Below are positions 34,357 to 44,129 of a DNA stretch of 54,110 nt, piece after piece. The number at the start of each line of letters is the position of its first letter. The stretch's first letter is position 1. The position numbers were made by a program, and so were the translations under genes. The notes under the pieces are model-generated. The model was not told where the DNA came from and searched no databases. It worked only from the letters and a program-made list of their open reading frames with translations. The stretch lies in assembly GCA_934351835.1 (NCBI GenBank), contig CAKRJP010000017.1:1-54110 (forward strand). Direction: 5' to 3'. Source of the stretch: an uncultured Lachnospiraceae bacterium (GTDB lineage Bacteria > Bacillota > Clostridia > Lachnospirales > Lachnospiraceae).

Positions 34357-36075
34357 GAGATATTTCCTGATCCGTGGAAATGTGGCGGGACCGATTTCGA
34401 GTACGGTCTGGTGAAATTTTTTCTGTGAGAAGTCAGAACCCCAGTTGGCGATGGCTTCTTTTTTCAGTTCCAGAAATTCCAGATAGCCGATGTAATATTT
34501 TAAATAATTGGCGGGATCGGCAATAATCAGCTGATAGATAGATTTTACAGTATCTGCATCGGTGATTCCGTAGCCGGCAAAAAAGGTGATAGTATCAGCG
34601 ATGGACCATCCGGTGTAATGAATCCCCATATCGGCCAGAGCGTACAATCCTAAAAGCAGGGAGGCGTTTTTCTGGAGCAGTATTGCCTGATCTTTGGAAA
34701 GAGGCGTGTAATAATAACTTATCATTTCACAATAAGTTGCCCATCCTTCGGTGTAGCCGCTAAAACTTAAGAGCGTGCGGATGGCCGGCGGATTGGTCCG
34801 AGAATAGTAAACGGTCTGGTACAAGTGTCCGGGATAGCCCTCATGGGCGAGGGTAGTAAAAAGGGTGAGATCATCATTCATATGCTTTTTGTTGACATAG
34901 ATTACATTTTCGTTGCTGTTGTCGATAGGTGGAATCATATAAAATGCAGGACTTAAGCAGTCTTCCATGGAAGTGGTGACATATTTTACCTGTGTATGGA
35001 TATCCGAAAGTTGTGGAAAATCATCATTGATTTTGCCTGCCAGTGTGGATAAAATTGCTGTTGGATTTTTGTCGACAAGTTTCAGATTCTGGGCCTGGGA
35101 AAAAGTGTCTTTATTGGGATCTTTTTTTACTACCCGTTGGATCGAGGATAAATCTTCCTGCATCTGAGAAATCGTGAGTTTTTGAAGTTCCGTGATGTTT
35201 CTGGCGGAGCCTGTCTCGGAGTGGACAAGTGCTTCGTAGTAAGATTTTCCGTTTGGAAGATAACATAAGCCTTTTTGATTACGTCCGGAATTTTGCAGAT
35301 CCTCCAGTCCATCGGCAAGATTGAGATAGGAAGACATGATGTGCTTTTTAATATAAGTTTTGTTTTTGTTGATATAAGCATTATTTTGTTTCTCCGACAG
35401 GCCGAGCGATGACAGGCGGTCGGAAAAGGTGCTGATCAGATAATTGTCATCTCCCTGTGCAATGAAGTCCCGGCATTCGTCTATGATATCTGCAGCGGAG
35501 TAAGATGGCATGAAGAGTCCGGCATCGGCACGCTTCTGTTCAAAGGCGAGAAGAGATTGGAAATATTCTGGTGTTTTCTTTAAGAGTTCTAAGTATGTAT
35601 CTACATCCTGAGAGCTGTAAAACTGATACTCCGAAAGGAGTATGGGAAGTTGAGCCTGGATACCGGTCATAGGCGCAAGAGGATCGTTATATAAAGTGTA
35701 AGGGGCAAGTTTTAGGGATTGCTCCAGATAATCGTCCAGTACTTCGTACGTCAGTCTGTTTGTTTTTGTGAGTTGTGCGGAGTCGAAAGCGTGAAGAAAA
35801 GCGCTGGTATTTTCCAGAGATGCACATGCGGTGGCGGCATCGGATGAAAAAGATCCATATCCGACCGGACCGGATCGGATGTTATAGTTTTGCGGATTTT
35901 TCAACGTATAATGCAGGGTGATAGTGCTTCCGGATACTTCCTGTAAAAACAGACGGTTTGTGAAGTTTTCAAATTTTTTGTTTTCATTTTTGTAAAAATG
36001 GGAATAAAAGTACAGAGAAACAGAAAGCAATGCCAGGAGAAGGAAGGTGGCGAAAAATCGACATTTTTTAGGCAT
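34336..36075 (-). CDS. DUF885 metallopeptidase-like membrane-anchored protein
   Basis: 579 residues. N-terminal signal anchor (MPKKCRFFATFLLLALLSVS) with no lipobox after the core. The rest is the all-helical DUF885 domain, which carries a zinc-peptidase type motif AHEGYPGH with H411, E412 and H417, plus the downstream GYTEGWATYCEM region that supplies a further ligand. Expected to be extracellular peptidase. Alone on its strand; 3' end overlaps spmB tail-to-tail by 21 bases. Confidence 0.87.
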   Translation of the reverse strand: MPKKCRFFATFLLLALLSVSLYFYSHFYKNENKKFENFTNRLFLQEVSGSTITLHYTLKNPQNYNIRSGPVGYGSFSSDAATACASLENTSAFLHAFDSAQLTKTNRLTYEVLDDYLEQSLKLAPYTLYNDPLAPMTGIQAQLPILLSEYQFYSSQDVDTYLELLKKTPEYFQSLLAFEQKRADAGLFMPSYSAADIIDECRDFIAQGDDNYLISTFSDRLSSLGLSEKQNNAYINKNKTYIKKHIMSSYLNLADGLEDLQNSGRNQKGLCYLPNGKSYYEALVHSETGSARNITELQKLTISQMQEDLSSIQRVVKKDPNKDTFSQAQNLKLVDKNPTAILSTLAGKINDDFPQLSDIHTQVKYVTTSMEDCLSPAFYMIPPIDNSNENVIYVNKKHMNDDLTLFTTLAHEGYPGHLYQTVYYSRTNPPAIRTLLSFSGYTEGWATYCEMISYYYTPLSKDQAILLQKNASLLLGLYALADMGIHYTGWSIADTITFFAGYGITDADTVKSIYQLIIADPANYLKYYIGYLEFLELKKEAIANWGSDFSQKKFHQTVLEIGPATFPRIRKYLSHPTGK

Positions 36076-36183
36076 AGAAGACCTCGGTATATTTTTGTAT
36101 TAATATATAACAGAAGCGGGGAAAATATGATATACTTAACTACATTAATCTCAGAATAATTAAGAATGAAATGGAGCGTGAAT

Positions 36184-36858
36184 ATGAAAATATTTAACAT
36201 TTTAGGGAGGAATCCCTCGGAATATGATGCAGTTGCTACACGAATTACAGAAGAATTAGAGCGGAGAAATCATAGTGTAGGGATTGTGTCAGAGGAAGAT
36301 TATAAAGATTTTGTAGCGAGAACAGGAAGCGGTGCGGCAGAGATTGAGAAGATGCTGGACTTTTATAAAAAAGACTATCTGATCATCAAGGGAAGATGTC
36401 TGGTGAATTGTCCGAATATCCTGACAGCTACAAGCACAGAAGATATTGATAAAGGAAGAGATGATCTGACGATGGTCATCAGTGGAACATTTGCCGAGCA
36501 GTTTATTCTTCCGGCGGAGTACAACGGACTTCCGATCATCAATGCATTTACTCTGATCGAAGAACTGGTAGATTTCCTGGAGGAAAATGTACCTGAGCGT
36601 ATGCCAAACTATCCGGCGGATTGCTGTACAGCATGTGGCAGTGATTGCCGCGGTCTGACGAAAAGAATTCTGACGGGAGAGGCAGACAGAGATGATTGTA
36701 TCCTGCGTGGTGGTGATGTGCAGGTGTTGATCGGTGGAGAAGAGATTCCGTTGGTTCCATTTGTAAAGCGACTGGTGAAGAATGTTACCACATCTGTGGT
36801 CAAGGAACTGGATGGATATAAAGAGCACGGTGAAATCGTGATCAAGATCAGACAGTAG
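36184..36858 (+). CDS. MobB-like protein without P-loop, Cys cluster
   Basis: 224 residues from the ATG at 36184 (GGAGCG at 36173-36178). The start MKIFNILGRNPSEYDAVATR and the alternating strands resemble MobB-type (molybdopterin-guanine dinucleotide) proteins, but the GxxGxGK nucleotide loop is replaced by LGRNPSEYD. Middle: ADCCTACGSDCRGL with C147, C148, C151, C155 and C172, a likely metal or Fe-S site. C-terminus: QVLIGGEEIPLVPFVKRLVKNV. It lies 66 bases before the UvrA paralogue on the same strand. Function not identified; molybdenum cofactor work is only one possibility. Confidence 0.6.
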   Translation: MKIFNILGRNPSEYDAVATRITEELERRNHSVGIVSEEDYKDFVARTGSGAAEIEKMLDFYKKDYLIIKGRCLVNCPNILTATSTEDIDKGRDDLTMVISGTFAEQFILPAEYNGLPIINAFTLIEELVDFLEENVPERMPNYPADCCTACGSDCRGLTKRILTGEADRDDCILRGGDVQVLIGGEEIPLVPFVKRLVKNVTTSVVKELDGYKEHGEIVIKIRQ

Positions 36859-36924
36859 AGGAAGATAGTGACTGAAGATAAGTAATGGTCGAAAGTGAAG
36901 ACAGAAGACGAAGGTGAAGACGAT

Positions 36925-39174
36925 ATGACAGAGGGCAGACGAGACCGCATACGAGTGATCGATGCATATGAGAATAATTTGAAACATGTATCCGTAGAGG
37001 TTCCGAAGTACAAGATGACAGTGTTTACAGGAGTATCGGGCTCCGGAAAGTCCTCTATGGTATTGGATACCATTGCTGCACAGTCCCGAAGAGAGTTGAA
37101 TGATACATTCCCGGGATTTGTGCAGAATTATCTTCCGAAATATGGCAGGCCGCATGTGGGAAAAGTTGAGAATCTCCCGGTGGCAATTGTGATCGATCAG
37201 AAGAAACCAACGATGAATCAGCGTTCGACGGTAGGGACATATACAGATACCTATACCTTGCTGAGACTTTTGTTCTCCAGAGTGGGAGAACCATTTGTTG
37301 GCTATTCTGATTCTTTTTCTTTCAACCATCCTCAGGGAAGCTGTCCAAGATGTGATGGGCTTGGAGAGATTACAGAACTGGATGTGCACAAGCTGGTGGA
37401 TTTTGATAAATGCCTGAATGATCCGGGAGTTATTCATTATGTGGCATTTGAGCCGGGGCAGTGGAGATGGATCCGGTATGCCAACAGTGGATTGTTTGAT
37501 CTGGATAAGAAAATCAAACATTATACAGAAGAAGAGCTGGAATTATTTTTATATTCCCCTCAGATCCGGTTAAAGAATCCTCCGGAAGGATGGCCGAAGA
37601 CTGCCAAGTATGAAGGCCTTGTGCACCGTATGTACCGAAGTGTGCTGAAATCTGACGAAGGAAAGATTCATAAAGATATATTAGAGCCGATGACACATCA
37701 TGGGATCTGTCCGGAGTGTGGAGGCACCAGATTGAATGAGAAGATCAGATCCTGTAAGATACAGGGAATCAACATAGCGGAAGCAGCAGCACTTCCGCTG
37801 CGAGAACTGATTGCTTGGCTTGCGCGGATAGATTCGCCGCTTGCAGAAGACATCAAACGCACATTGACAGTCAGGATACAGGCGTTGATTGATATTGGTC
37901 TGGACTATCTGACGCTGGACCGTGGACTCAGCACATTGTCCGGAGGAGAGGCGCAGAGATGTAAGATTGCCAAATATCTGAATTCATCCCTGACAGACCT
38001 TTTGTATATTCTGGATGAGCCGAGTGTAGGACTTCACAGTCATGATATTCATCAAATGCTTGCAGCGGTGAAGAAACTTCGGGACGCCGGAAATACTGTG
38101 CTTATGGTAGAGCATCATGCAGAGATGATAAAAGAGGCCGATTATATTGTGGATATGGGGCCGAATGCAGGTGCTGAGGGTGGAAATGTTCTGTTCGAAG
38201 GAACTTATGAAGAATTGTTAGAGAGCGATACGCAGACAGGAGAGTATCTGAGGAAACGTTCCCGTACGAAGATAAAAGATAAGGTAAAGACTCCGTCAGG
38301 CTGGTATGAACTTAAAAATCTGACCTATCATAACCTGAAGCAGGTGGATGTGAGATTACCAAAAGGAGTGATGACAGTGATCGCCGGAGTGGCGGGATCT
38401 GGGAAAAGTTCTCTGATGGAAAGTTTTTATGTCAGACATCCGGAAGCGATATATATCAGCCAGAAGAATATCGGCATAAGTCTGAGATCGACACCGGCAA
38501 CCTACCTTGGTATTGCGGATGAGATCCGAAAGATCTATGCGAAGAGAAGCGGAGCAAAAGCGAGTTTATTTTCGTTTAACGGGAAAGGGAAATGTCCGGT
38601 GTGTGGCGGGAAGGGAGTCATCGTTTCGGATATGGCATTTATGGATGCTATTGAGACAACCTGCGAGGCCTGCGGGGGACTCCGGTATTCGAAAGAAGCC
38701 CTGGCCTATGAAGTGGATGGAATGAACATTGCGCAGGTGATGGATCTGAGTGTGGAAAAAGCTGAGAAATGGTTCGAAGGAACTGAGATTGTCAGGCTTC
38801 TGCACCCATTGATGTTGGTGGGACTTTCCTATCTGCATTTGAATCAGGCATTATCCACATTGTCCGGAGGAGAACTTCAGAGAATGAAACTGGCATCTTA
38901 CTTAAAGAGCGAAGGAGAAGTGTTTATTCTGGATGAGCCGACAGATGGTCTTCATATGAAAGATATCCAGAACATTCTGGATCTGTTTAATGAGATGACA
39001 GAAAATGGCAACACTATTTACCTGATCGAACATAATCTGGAAGTATTAAAGCAGGCTGATTACGTGATTGAACTGGGGCCGGGAGGCGGAAATGAAGGAG
39101 GAACGATCCTTTATGCCGGAACGCCGACGGGTATGTTGGAATGCCCGGATTCAGTAACGGCACGGTATTTATAA
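36925..39174 (+). CDS. Short UvrA paralogue (excinuclease ABC subunit A-like)
   Basis: 749 residues from the ATG at 36925 (AAGGTGA at 36911-36917); normal UvrA is ~940. Two ABC units: Walker A FTGVSGSGKSS and AGVAGSGKSS, signatures LSTLSGGEAQR and LSTLSGGELQR, Walker B YILDEPSVGLHSHD and FILDEPTDGLHMKD. Zinc modules CPRC...CPEC and CPVC...CEAC are kept. The region between the first Walker A and signature is shortened, so UvrB-binding and insertion domains seem lost. Similar short forms are linked to drug or DNA-damage tolerance; exact role unknown. Ends at a strong terminator. Confidence 0.9.
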   Translation: MTEGRRDRIRVIDAYENNLKHVSVEVPKYKMTVFTGVSGSGKSSMVLDTIAAQSRRELNDTFPGFVQNYLPKYGRPHVGKVENLPVAIVIDQKKPTMNQRSTVGTYTDTYTLLRLLFSRVGEPFVGYSDSFSFNHPQGSCPRCDGLGEITELDVHKLVDFDKCLNDPGVIHYVAFEPGQWRWIRYANSGLFDLDKKIKHYTEEELELFLYSPQIRLKNPPEGWPKTAKYEGLVHRMYRSVLKSDEGKIHKDILEPMTHHGICPECGGTRLNEKIRSCKIQGINIAEAAALPLRELIAWLARIDSPLAEDIKRTLTVRIQALIDIGLDYLTLDRGLSTLSGGEAQRCKIAKYLNSSLTDLLYILDEPSVGLHSHDIHQMLAAVKKLRDAGNTVLMVEHHAEMIKEADYIVDMGPNAGAEGGNVLFEGTYEELLESDTQTGEYLRKRSRTKIKDKVKTPSGWYELKNLTYHNLKQVDVRLPKGVMTVIAGVAGSGKSSLMESFYVRHPEAIYISQKNIGISLRSTPATYLGIADEIRKIYAKRSGAKASLFSFNGKGKCPVCGGKGVIVSDMAFMDAIETTCEACGGLRYSKEALAYEVDGMNIAQVMDLSVEKAEKWFEGTEIVRLLHPLMLVGLSYLHLNQALSTLSGGELQRMKLASYLKSEGEVFILDEPTDGLHMKDIQNILDLFNEMTENGNTIYLIEHNLEVLKQADYVIELGPGGGNEGGTILYAGTPTGMLECPDSVTARYL

Positions 39175-39203
39175 AAACAAATAAAGATAAATAAAAGGAA
39201 ATT

Positions 39204-39248
39204 AAGCCGCCGCATGAAATGAAGGAATTCAACATGCGGCGGCTTTCT
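39204..39248. terminator. Bidirectional terminator
   Basis: Perfect 13-bp stem AAGCCGCCGCATG (39204-39216) / CATGCGGCGGCTT (39233-39245). It separates the convergent UvrA-like and glgD genes; T-rich on one side, A/T-rich on the other. Confidence 0.9.
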
Positions 39249-39277
39249 ATAAGAGAATCCATTATAAGATGAAGAAT

Positions 39278-40393
39278 CTATAAAATATCGTTTCTCCTGA
39301 TGTATTCCGGATTATCCGGAGTTGCGATAATCTCTTTTACGCGAGTGATACTTGCGTGTTTGTCTACTACAAGATTCTCAAGGTGTACGTTAGAGCCAAT
39401 GGTAACTCCCGGAAGGATAATACAGTTCTTGATAACAGCACCTTTCTTGATCTGGCATCCACGTCCGACAACGCAGTTCTCAAGCGTTCCTTCAATCAGG
39501 CAACCATTAGAAATCAGTGAAGATTTCACATTAGCGGTCTCAAAATACTGGGTTGGACAAGAGTCGTTCGTACGAGTGTGGATCGGCCAGTTGTTAGAAA
39601 CAAGGCTGGCAGCAGTCTTATAATCCAACAATGCCTGGTTTGCATCGTAATAACTCTTGAAGTCTGTGATAGCTGCAAAATATCCACGGTGTGCAACTCC
39701 ACGAACATCCATATCCTCACAAGCCAGATTCACGATATCTGCCAGAGTATAAAGAGAAGATGTCTTTTGTGCCTGTTTTACAAGTTCAATGAAAAGAGCT
39801 GTCTTCATAATATAGGTATCCATGAAGATATTACGGTTCTTGGCATTACCATGGTTGGCTTCGATAGACTGAACCCCTTTCTGTTTGTTCAGGTTCAGGA
39901 TATCGCAGGAAAGATAAGCTTCTTTTGCATTGTCTACAGAGTGATACAGTAAAGAAATATCAGCACCGGACTCAATGTGTGTTTTTAACAGTGCATCGTA
40001 ATCCTGGACATATACCATATGTGCCGGTGCGATGATCACATACTCTTCTTTCTTGTCTTCGATATTCTCCATATTCTGGATGAAAGCGGCGATATCATTA
40101 TTGTAGAAATCGTGCTCTCCACGGTTATCCGAGAATAACATGTGGAGTTTTCCGCGTTTGGAGTTAATGTTGTAATGGCGTCCTGTTCCAAGGTGTTCTA
40201 CCAGTGAACGAGGTTTGCTCTTGATGTAAACCTGTATCTGATCGATTCCGCTGTTACTCATGTTGGAAACCGGGAAGTCGATCACACGGTAACGGCCCAT
40301 AAATGAAAAGGCTCCGATCGGACGATAAGACTGTAAGCCTTCTACCCAGGTATTTGATTTGGCAAAAGTAATGATTCCAAAAGCTTTAGACAT
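39278..40393 (-). CDS. glgD: Glucose-1-phosphate adenylyltransferase subunit GlgD
   Basis: 371 residues from the ATG at 40393 (AAAGGGGGT nine bases upstream). Non-catalytic partner of GlgC: the nucleotide-binding GGRGSRL loop is replaced by FAKSNTWVEGLQSYRP, and the usual catalytic Asp region is altered, while YRVIDFPVSNMSNSGI is kept. The C-terminal left-handed beta-helix has hexapeptide-type repeats. Begins 1 base after the glgC stop (TAATATG), so translation is coupled. Confidence 0.93.
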   Translation of the reverse strand: MSKAFGIITFAKSNTWVEGLQSYRPIGAFSFMGRYRVIDFPVSNMSNSGIDQIQVYIKSKPRSLVEHLGTGRHYNINSKRGKLHMLFSDNRGEHDFYNNDIAAFIQNMENIEDKKEEYVIIAPAHMVYVQDYDALLKTHIESGADISLLYHSVDNAKEAYLSCDILNLNKQKGVQSIEANHGNAKNRNIFMDTYIMKTALFIELVKQAQKTSSLYTLADIVNLACEDMDVRGVAHRGYFAAITDFKSYYDANQALLDYKTAASLVSNNWPIHTRTNDSCPTQYFETANVKSSLISNGCLIEGTLENCVVGRGCQIKKGAVIKNCIILPGVTIGSNVHLENLVVDKHASITRVKEIIATPDNPEYIRRNDIL

Positions 40394-40394
40394 A

Positions 40395-41537
40395 TTATTC
40401 AACCCCCTTTACTCGTTTGGCAACAAGCTCGATATGCTCGCTGTCAACACTGCCTACTGTAGCGCCTTTACCTATCTTGACGTTGTTGGCAACCAGTGAA
40501 CGGATAACGGTGGCATCTTCTGCAACCTCTACGCCCGGCATCAGTACACTGTCAATAATCTTAGCGCCCTTACCGACTCTGGAGTTGGTGAATAATACCG
40601 AGTTCGTAACTTCGCCATCGATGACGCATCCCTGTGTGATAAATGCACGATTAATAGTTGCATCCGGTCCAATATAGTGAGGTGGTGCTGATACATCTTC
40701 CGTGTAAATCTTCCATGAAGGATCATTGAGGTCAAGTTCGTTATTCTTGTCCAACAGATCCATATTAGCTTCCCAGAGGGAATCAATGGTTCCGACGTCT
40801 TTCCAGTAGCCTTTGAACTTATAAGCGTATAAAGCTTTGCCATCATTCAGCAATTCCGGAATAATGTCTTTTCCAAAGTCATGGCTGGAAGCATCGTTCT
40901 TCATATCGGCGATCAGAAGTTTGCGAAGAAGCTTCCAGTTAAATATGTAGATACCCATAGAGGCGAGATTGCTCTTTGGATGTTCCGGTTTTTCTTCGAA
41001 TTCAACAATCTGATTGGTCTCAGTATCTGTATTCATGATACCAAAACGGCTTGCCTCTTTCATAGGAACTTCGATAACCGCAATAGTGGCATCGGCATTG
41101 TGTTCTTTGTGATAACGGAGCATCTGATCATAATCCATCTTATAGATATGGTCACCGGACAGGATCAAAAGGTAATCCGGATCATAGGAATCTACGAAAT
41201 CAATGTTCTGCGAAATCGCATCTGCAGTTCCTCGATAAACATCCAGTCCGGCGTCAGCCTTTTCGCGGGGCGGTAATACAAAGACACCGCTGTCTTTGGC
41301 GTCCAGTCCCCAGCGTCTGCCTGCGGCTACATAACTGTTAAGTAAAACGGATTCGTACTGAGTTAAAACACCAACAACGTTGACGCCGCTGTTGGCGCAG
41401 TTACTGAGGGGAAAATCAACGATACGGTATTTTCCCCCATATGAAACGGCTGGTTTGGCTACTTTATTCGTCAAATCGTGAAGACGGCTTCCACGACCGC
41501 CCGCCAATATCATTGCTAGCATATTGTTTTGTTTCAT
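40395..41537 (-). CDS. glgC: Glucose-1-phosphate adenylyltransferase
   Basis: 380 residues. Makes ADP-glucose for glycogen. MILAGGRGSRLHDLTNKVAKPAVSYGGKYRIVDFPLSN contains both the nucleotide loop and the activator-side Lys; LSGDHIYKMDY holds the metal-binding Asp; FEEKP and the C-terminal beta-helix are complete. Ribosome site AGAGGACCC is weak to moderate. First of the glgC-glgD pair; the ~290-base AT-rich gap to glf holds its promoter, which I could not fix. Confidence 0.95.
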   Translation of the reverse strand: MKQNNMLAMILAGGRGSRLHDLTNKVAKPAVSYGGKYRIVDFPLSNCANSGVNVVGVLTQYESVLLNSYVAAGRRWGLDAKDSGVFVLPPREKADAGLDVYRGTADAISQNIDFVDSYDPDYLLILSGDHIYKMDYDQMLRYHKEHNADATIAVIEVPMKEASRFGIMNTDTETNQIVEFEEKPEHPKSNLASMGIYIFNWKLLRKLLIADMKNDASSHDFGKDIIPELLNDGKALYAYKFKGYWKDVGTIDSLWEANMDLLDKNNELDLNDPSWKIYTEDVSAPPHYIGPDATINRAFITQGCVIDGEVTNSVLFTNSRVGKGAKIIDSVLMPGVEVAEDATVIRSLVANNVKIGKGATVGSVDSEHIELVAKRVKGVE

Positions 41538-41828
41538 AATGGGTCCTCTCTTTCAAAAAATACTACTATCTATTATACATCTACTTAAGTTTGTATACCA
41601 CATTTTTGTGCGAAAAAAATAAAAAATATTTAAAAAAATTAAAATCATTATGCAAATATTACAAAAAATATCGAAAAAACGGGTAAAATTTGTCGACAGA
41701 ACAAGAACGGTTTCATATAATACGGAAAATCTTGATTTTAAAAGATGTAATTGTTATTCTGATATAGAAAATGTAAATCAGAAAATAAAAAGACTATATA
41801 TTATATATAGTATAGCAGAGGAGAACGG

Positions 41829-42956
41829 ATGAGTAAATATGATTATCTGGTAGTAGGAGCAGGTTTGTATGGAGCTGTATTTGCACATGAAGCGAAGAAG
41901 AAAGGGAAACATGTTCTTGTGATCGATAAGAGACCGCAGGTAGCAGGAAATGTATATACAGAGAAGATGGAAGGAATTCAGGTGCACAAGTATGGTGCAC
42001 ATATTTTCCATACCAATAATAAGAAGGTGTGGGAGTATATTACACAGTTTGCTGAGTTCAACCGTTTCACAAATTCACCGGTTGCTAATTATCACGGAGA
42101 ACTATACTCTCTTCCATTTAATATGTACACATTCAATAAGATGTGGGGAGTGGTGACTCCGGAAGAGGCAGCGGCAAAGATTGAAGAACAGAAAAAAGAG
42201 GCAGGGATTACAGAACCACAGAATCTGGAAGAACAGGCAATCTCATTGGTAGGAAAAGATATTTATGAGAAACTGATCAAGGGATACACAGAGAAACAGT
42301 GGGGAAGGTCGTGTGATAAACTCCCGGCATTTATTATAAAGAGACTTCCGGTACGACTGACATTTGACAATAATTACTTCAATGCTCTGTATCAGGGAAT
42401 TCCGGTAGGAGGATACACGAAGATGGTTGAGAATCTTCTGGAAGGAATAGAAGTGCGCCTGAATACAGATTATTTTGAAGACAAAGAGACATTCAATGCA
42501 ATGGCAGACAAAATTGTCTATACCGGAGCGGTAGATGCATATTTTGATTATAAGTTGGGCTATCTGGAGTATCGTTCTGTACGATTTGAAAATGAGATCC
42601 TGGACAAACCGAATTTTCAGGGGAATGCAGCGGTGAACTATACAGATTGTGAGACCCCGTGGACGAGGATTATCGAGCACAAATGGTTTGAGTTTGGTAA
42701 AGATGAGAATGGGGAAGATCTTCCGAAAACAGTTATCAGCAGAGAGTATAGCTCTGAGTGGAAGCCGGGAGATGAACCATATTATCCGGTAAATGACGAA
42801 AGAAATGGAAAACTTTACAAAGAATACAAGACGTTGGCAGATAAAGAAGATCATGTGATTTTTGGTGGCCGTCTCGGAGAGTATAAATATTATGACATGG
42901 ATGCGGTTATTGCCTCTGCATTAGATCTCTGTGAGAGAGAACTGGAGATGAGATAG
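41829..42956 (+). CDS. glf: UDP-galactopyranose mutase
   Basis: 375 residues. Flavoenzyme making UDP-galactofuranose for surface glycans. YLVVGAGLYGAVFAHEA is the FAD loop; GAHIFHTNNKKVWEY and the active-site segments PVANYHGELYSLPFN and YTEKQWG are present, as well as the C-terminal FGGRLGEYKYYDMD. Ribosome site GAGGAGAAC. No other glycan gene lies beside it. Confidence 0.95.
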   Translation: MSKYDYLVVGAGLYGAVFAHEAKKKGKHVLVIDKRPQVAGNVYTEKMEGIQVHKYGAHIFHTNNKKVWEYITQFAEFNRFTNSPVANYHGELYSLPFNMYTFNKMWGVVTPEEAAAKIEEQKKEAGITEPQNLEEQAISLVGKDIYEKLIKGYTEKQWGRSCDKLPAFIIKRLPVRLTFDNNYFNALYQGIPVGGYTKMVENLLEGIEVRLNTDYFEDKETFNAMADKIVYTGAVDAYFDYKLGYLEYRSVRFENEILDKPNFQGNAAVNYTDCETPWTRIIEHKWFEFGKDENGEDLPKTVISREYSSEWKPGDEPYYPVNDERNGKLYKEYKTLADKEDHVIFGGRLGEYKYYDMDAVIASALDLCERELEMR

Positions 42957-43014
42957 ATGTTTGTAAGATTTAAGGCGAAAACCAGACGAAGCTCTGTGAA
43001 ATAAGTTGAAAAAT

Positions 43015-43080
43015 AAAGACTTGCTTTTCGGAATAGAGTATGATACACTATTCTGGCGAATGGAAGTAGGTCTTTTTTTT
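43015..43080 (+). terminator. Terminator between glf and rpmG
   Basis: Long imperfect stem from AAAGAC (43015-43020) to GTCTTT (43069-43075 region) with an inner GAATAG/CTATTC pairing, ending in eight T. A TTGCTT/TATGAT promoter-like pair sits inside the hairpin, so the promoter for rpmG-nusG may partly overlap it. Confidence 0.65.
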
Positions 43081-43154
43081 ATGCCTAAAATTGGGCAGTC
43101 TCGCAAACTGCCAAAGTAACAGTTAATTAAGACATGTAAAGCGAGGTGGAAGTT

Positions 43155-43304
43155 GTGCGTACAAGAATAACATTGGAATGTACAGAATGCAAGCAGCGTA
43201 ACTACAACATGACGAAGGATAAGAAAGCTCATCCGGAACGCATGGAGACTAAGAAGTACTGTAAGTTCTGCAAGTCACACACATTGCACAAAGAAACAAA
43301 ATAG
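43155..43304 (+). CDS. rpmG: 50S ribosomal protein L33
   Basis: 49 residues, GTG start (GAGGTGG at 43143-43149). Sequence VRTRITLECTECKQRNY ... KYCKFCKSHTLHKETK has the two CxxC pairs of the zinc-containing L33 form. Heads the rpmG-secE-nusG-rplK-rplA order found in Firmicutes. Short, so easily missed. Confidence 0.95.
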   Translation: MRTRITLECTECKQRNYNMTKDKKAHPERMETKKYCKFCKSHTLHKETK

Positions 43305-43326
43305 TCGTTGCAAAGGAGTGGATGTC

Positions 43327-43518
43327 ATGAGCGATAAGACTCAGAAGAAGAGCTGGTTCAAAGGCGTAGAAGCCGAGTTTAAGAAGATTATCTGGCCAGA
43401 CAAGATGACAGTAGGAAAGCAGACTATTGCGGTTGTGGCCACATCCGTAGTATTAGGTGCGGTGATTGCAATCGTAGATTTTATCGCCCAGTATGGAGTG
43501 GATTTATTAGTAAAATAA
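43327..43518 (+). CDS. secE: Preprotein translocase subunit SecE
   Basis: 63 residues from the ATG at 43327 (AAGGAGTG at 43313-43320). Cytoplasmic amphipathic helix with EFKKIIWPD, then a single membrane helix (IAVVATSVVLGAVIAIVDFI). Typical short bacterial SecE. Confidence 0.95.
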   Translation: MSDKTQKKSWFKGVEAEFKKIIWPDKMTVGKQTIAVVATSVVLGAVIAIVDFIAQYGVDLLVK

Positions 43519-43549
43519 CTGATAAATTACAAGCAAGAAAGGTGAGTTT

Positions 43550-44065
43550 ATGTCAGAGGCAAAATGGTACGTAGTTCATACTTATTCAGGGTATGAGAAC
43601 AAAGTAAAAGCCAACATTGATAAAACCATTGAGAACAGACATCTGGAAGATCAGATCCTGGAAGTGCGTGTACCGCTTGAGGACGTTGTAGAAGTTAAGA
43701 ACGGCGTTCAGAAAGTGACACAGAAGAAGATGTTTCCGGGATATGTGCTCATCAACATGATTATGAATGACGATACATGGTATGTTGTTCGTAATACAAG
43801 AGGTGTGACGGGATTTGTCGGACCTGGATCAAAACCAGTTCCACTTACAGATGCTGAGATGCTTCCGCTTGGAATCCAGAAAGAGAATATCGAAGTGGAT
43901 TTCAAGGAGGGCGACAGCATTCAGGTCGTTGCCGGAGCGTGGGCCGATACGGTTGGCGTTATTCAGACAATGAACATGCAGAAGCAGACTCTTACAATTA
44001 ATGTTGAGCTGTTCGGTCGCGAAACACCGGTCGAAATAAGTTTCGCAGAAGTTAAGAAGTTATAA
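43550..44065 (+). CDS. nusG: Transcription termination/antitermination protein NusG
   Basis: 171 residues. NGN domain: KWYVVHTYSGYENKVKANI at the start, FPGYVLINM and VRNTRGVTGFVG; KOW domain EGDSIQVVAGAWADTVGVIQ near residue 124-143. Complete, no insert. Co-directional with secE and rplK. Confidence 0.96.
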   Translation: MSEAKWYVVHTYSGYENKVKANIDKTIENRHLEDQILEVRVPLEDVVEVKNGVQKVTQKKMFPGYVLINMIMNDDTWYVVRNTRGVTGFVGPGSKPVPLTDAEMLPLGIQKENIEVDFKEGDSIQVVAGAWADTVGVIQTMNMQKQTLTINVELFGRETPVEISFAEVKKL

Positions 44066-44079
44066 CAAGAACAATCAAC

Positions 44080-44122
44080 GTGGGAGGAACCCATAGAGGC
44101 TCCGCCATCACCACAAGGAGGT
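44080..44122 (+). promoter_or_regulatory. Leader hairpin before rplK
   Basis: GTGGGAGG (44080-44087) ... ACCACAAGGAGGT (44110-44122): GTGG pairs with CCAC immediately upstream of the ribosome site. A nearly identical arrangement precedes rplA. May be the L1 feedback site. Confidence 0.5.
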
Positions 44123-44129
44123 AATTGAA

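Noticed and set aside
36289..37521. Long open frame (410 codons) on the minus strand
   Set aside because: It lies opposite the MobB-like and UvrA-like genes, spans both and their gap, has no ribosome site and gives an atypical His/Cys/Arg-rich protein; it is a shadow of the real genes.
43081..43119. 12-codon mini-ORF (MPKIGQSRKLPK) before rpmG
   Set aside because: It starts directly after a T-run with no ribosome site; probably chance, though it overlaps a small GGCAGT/ACTGCC hairpin.
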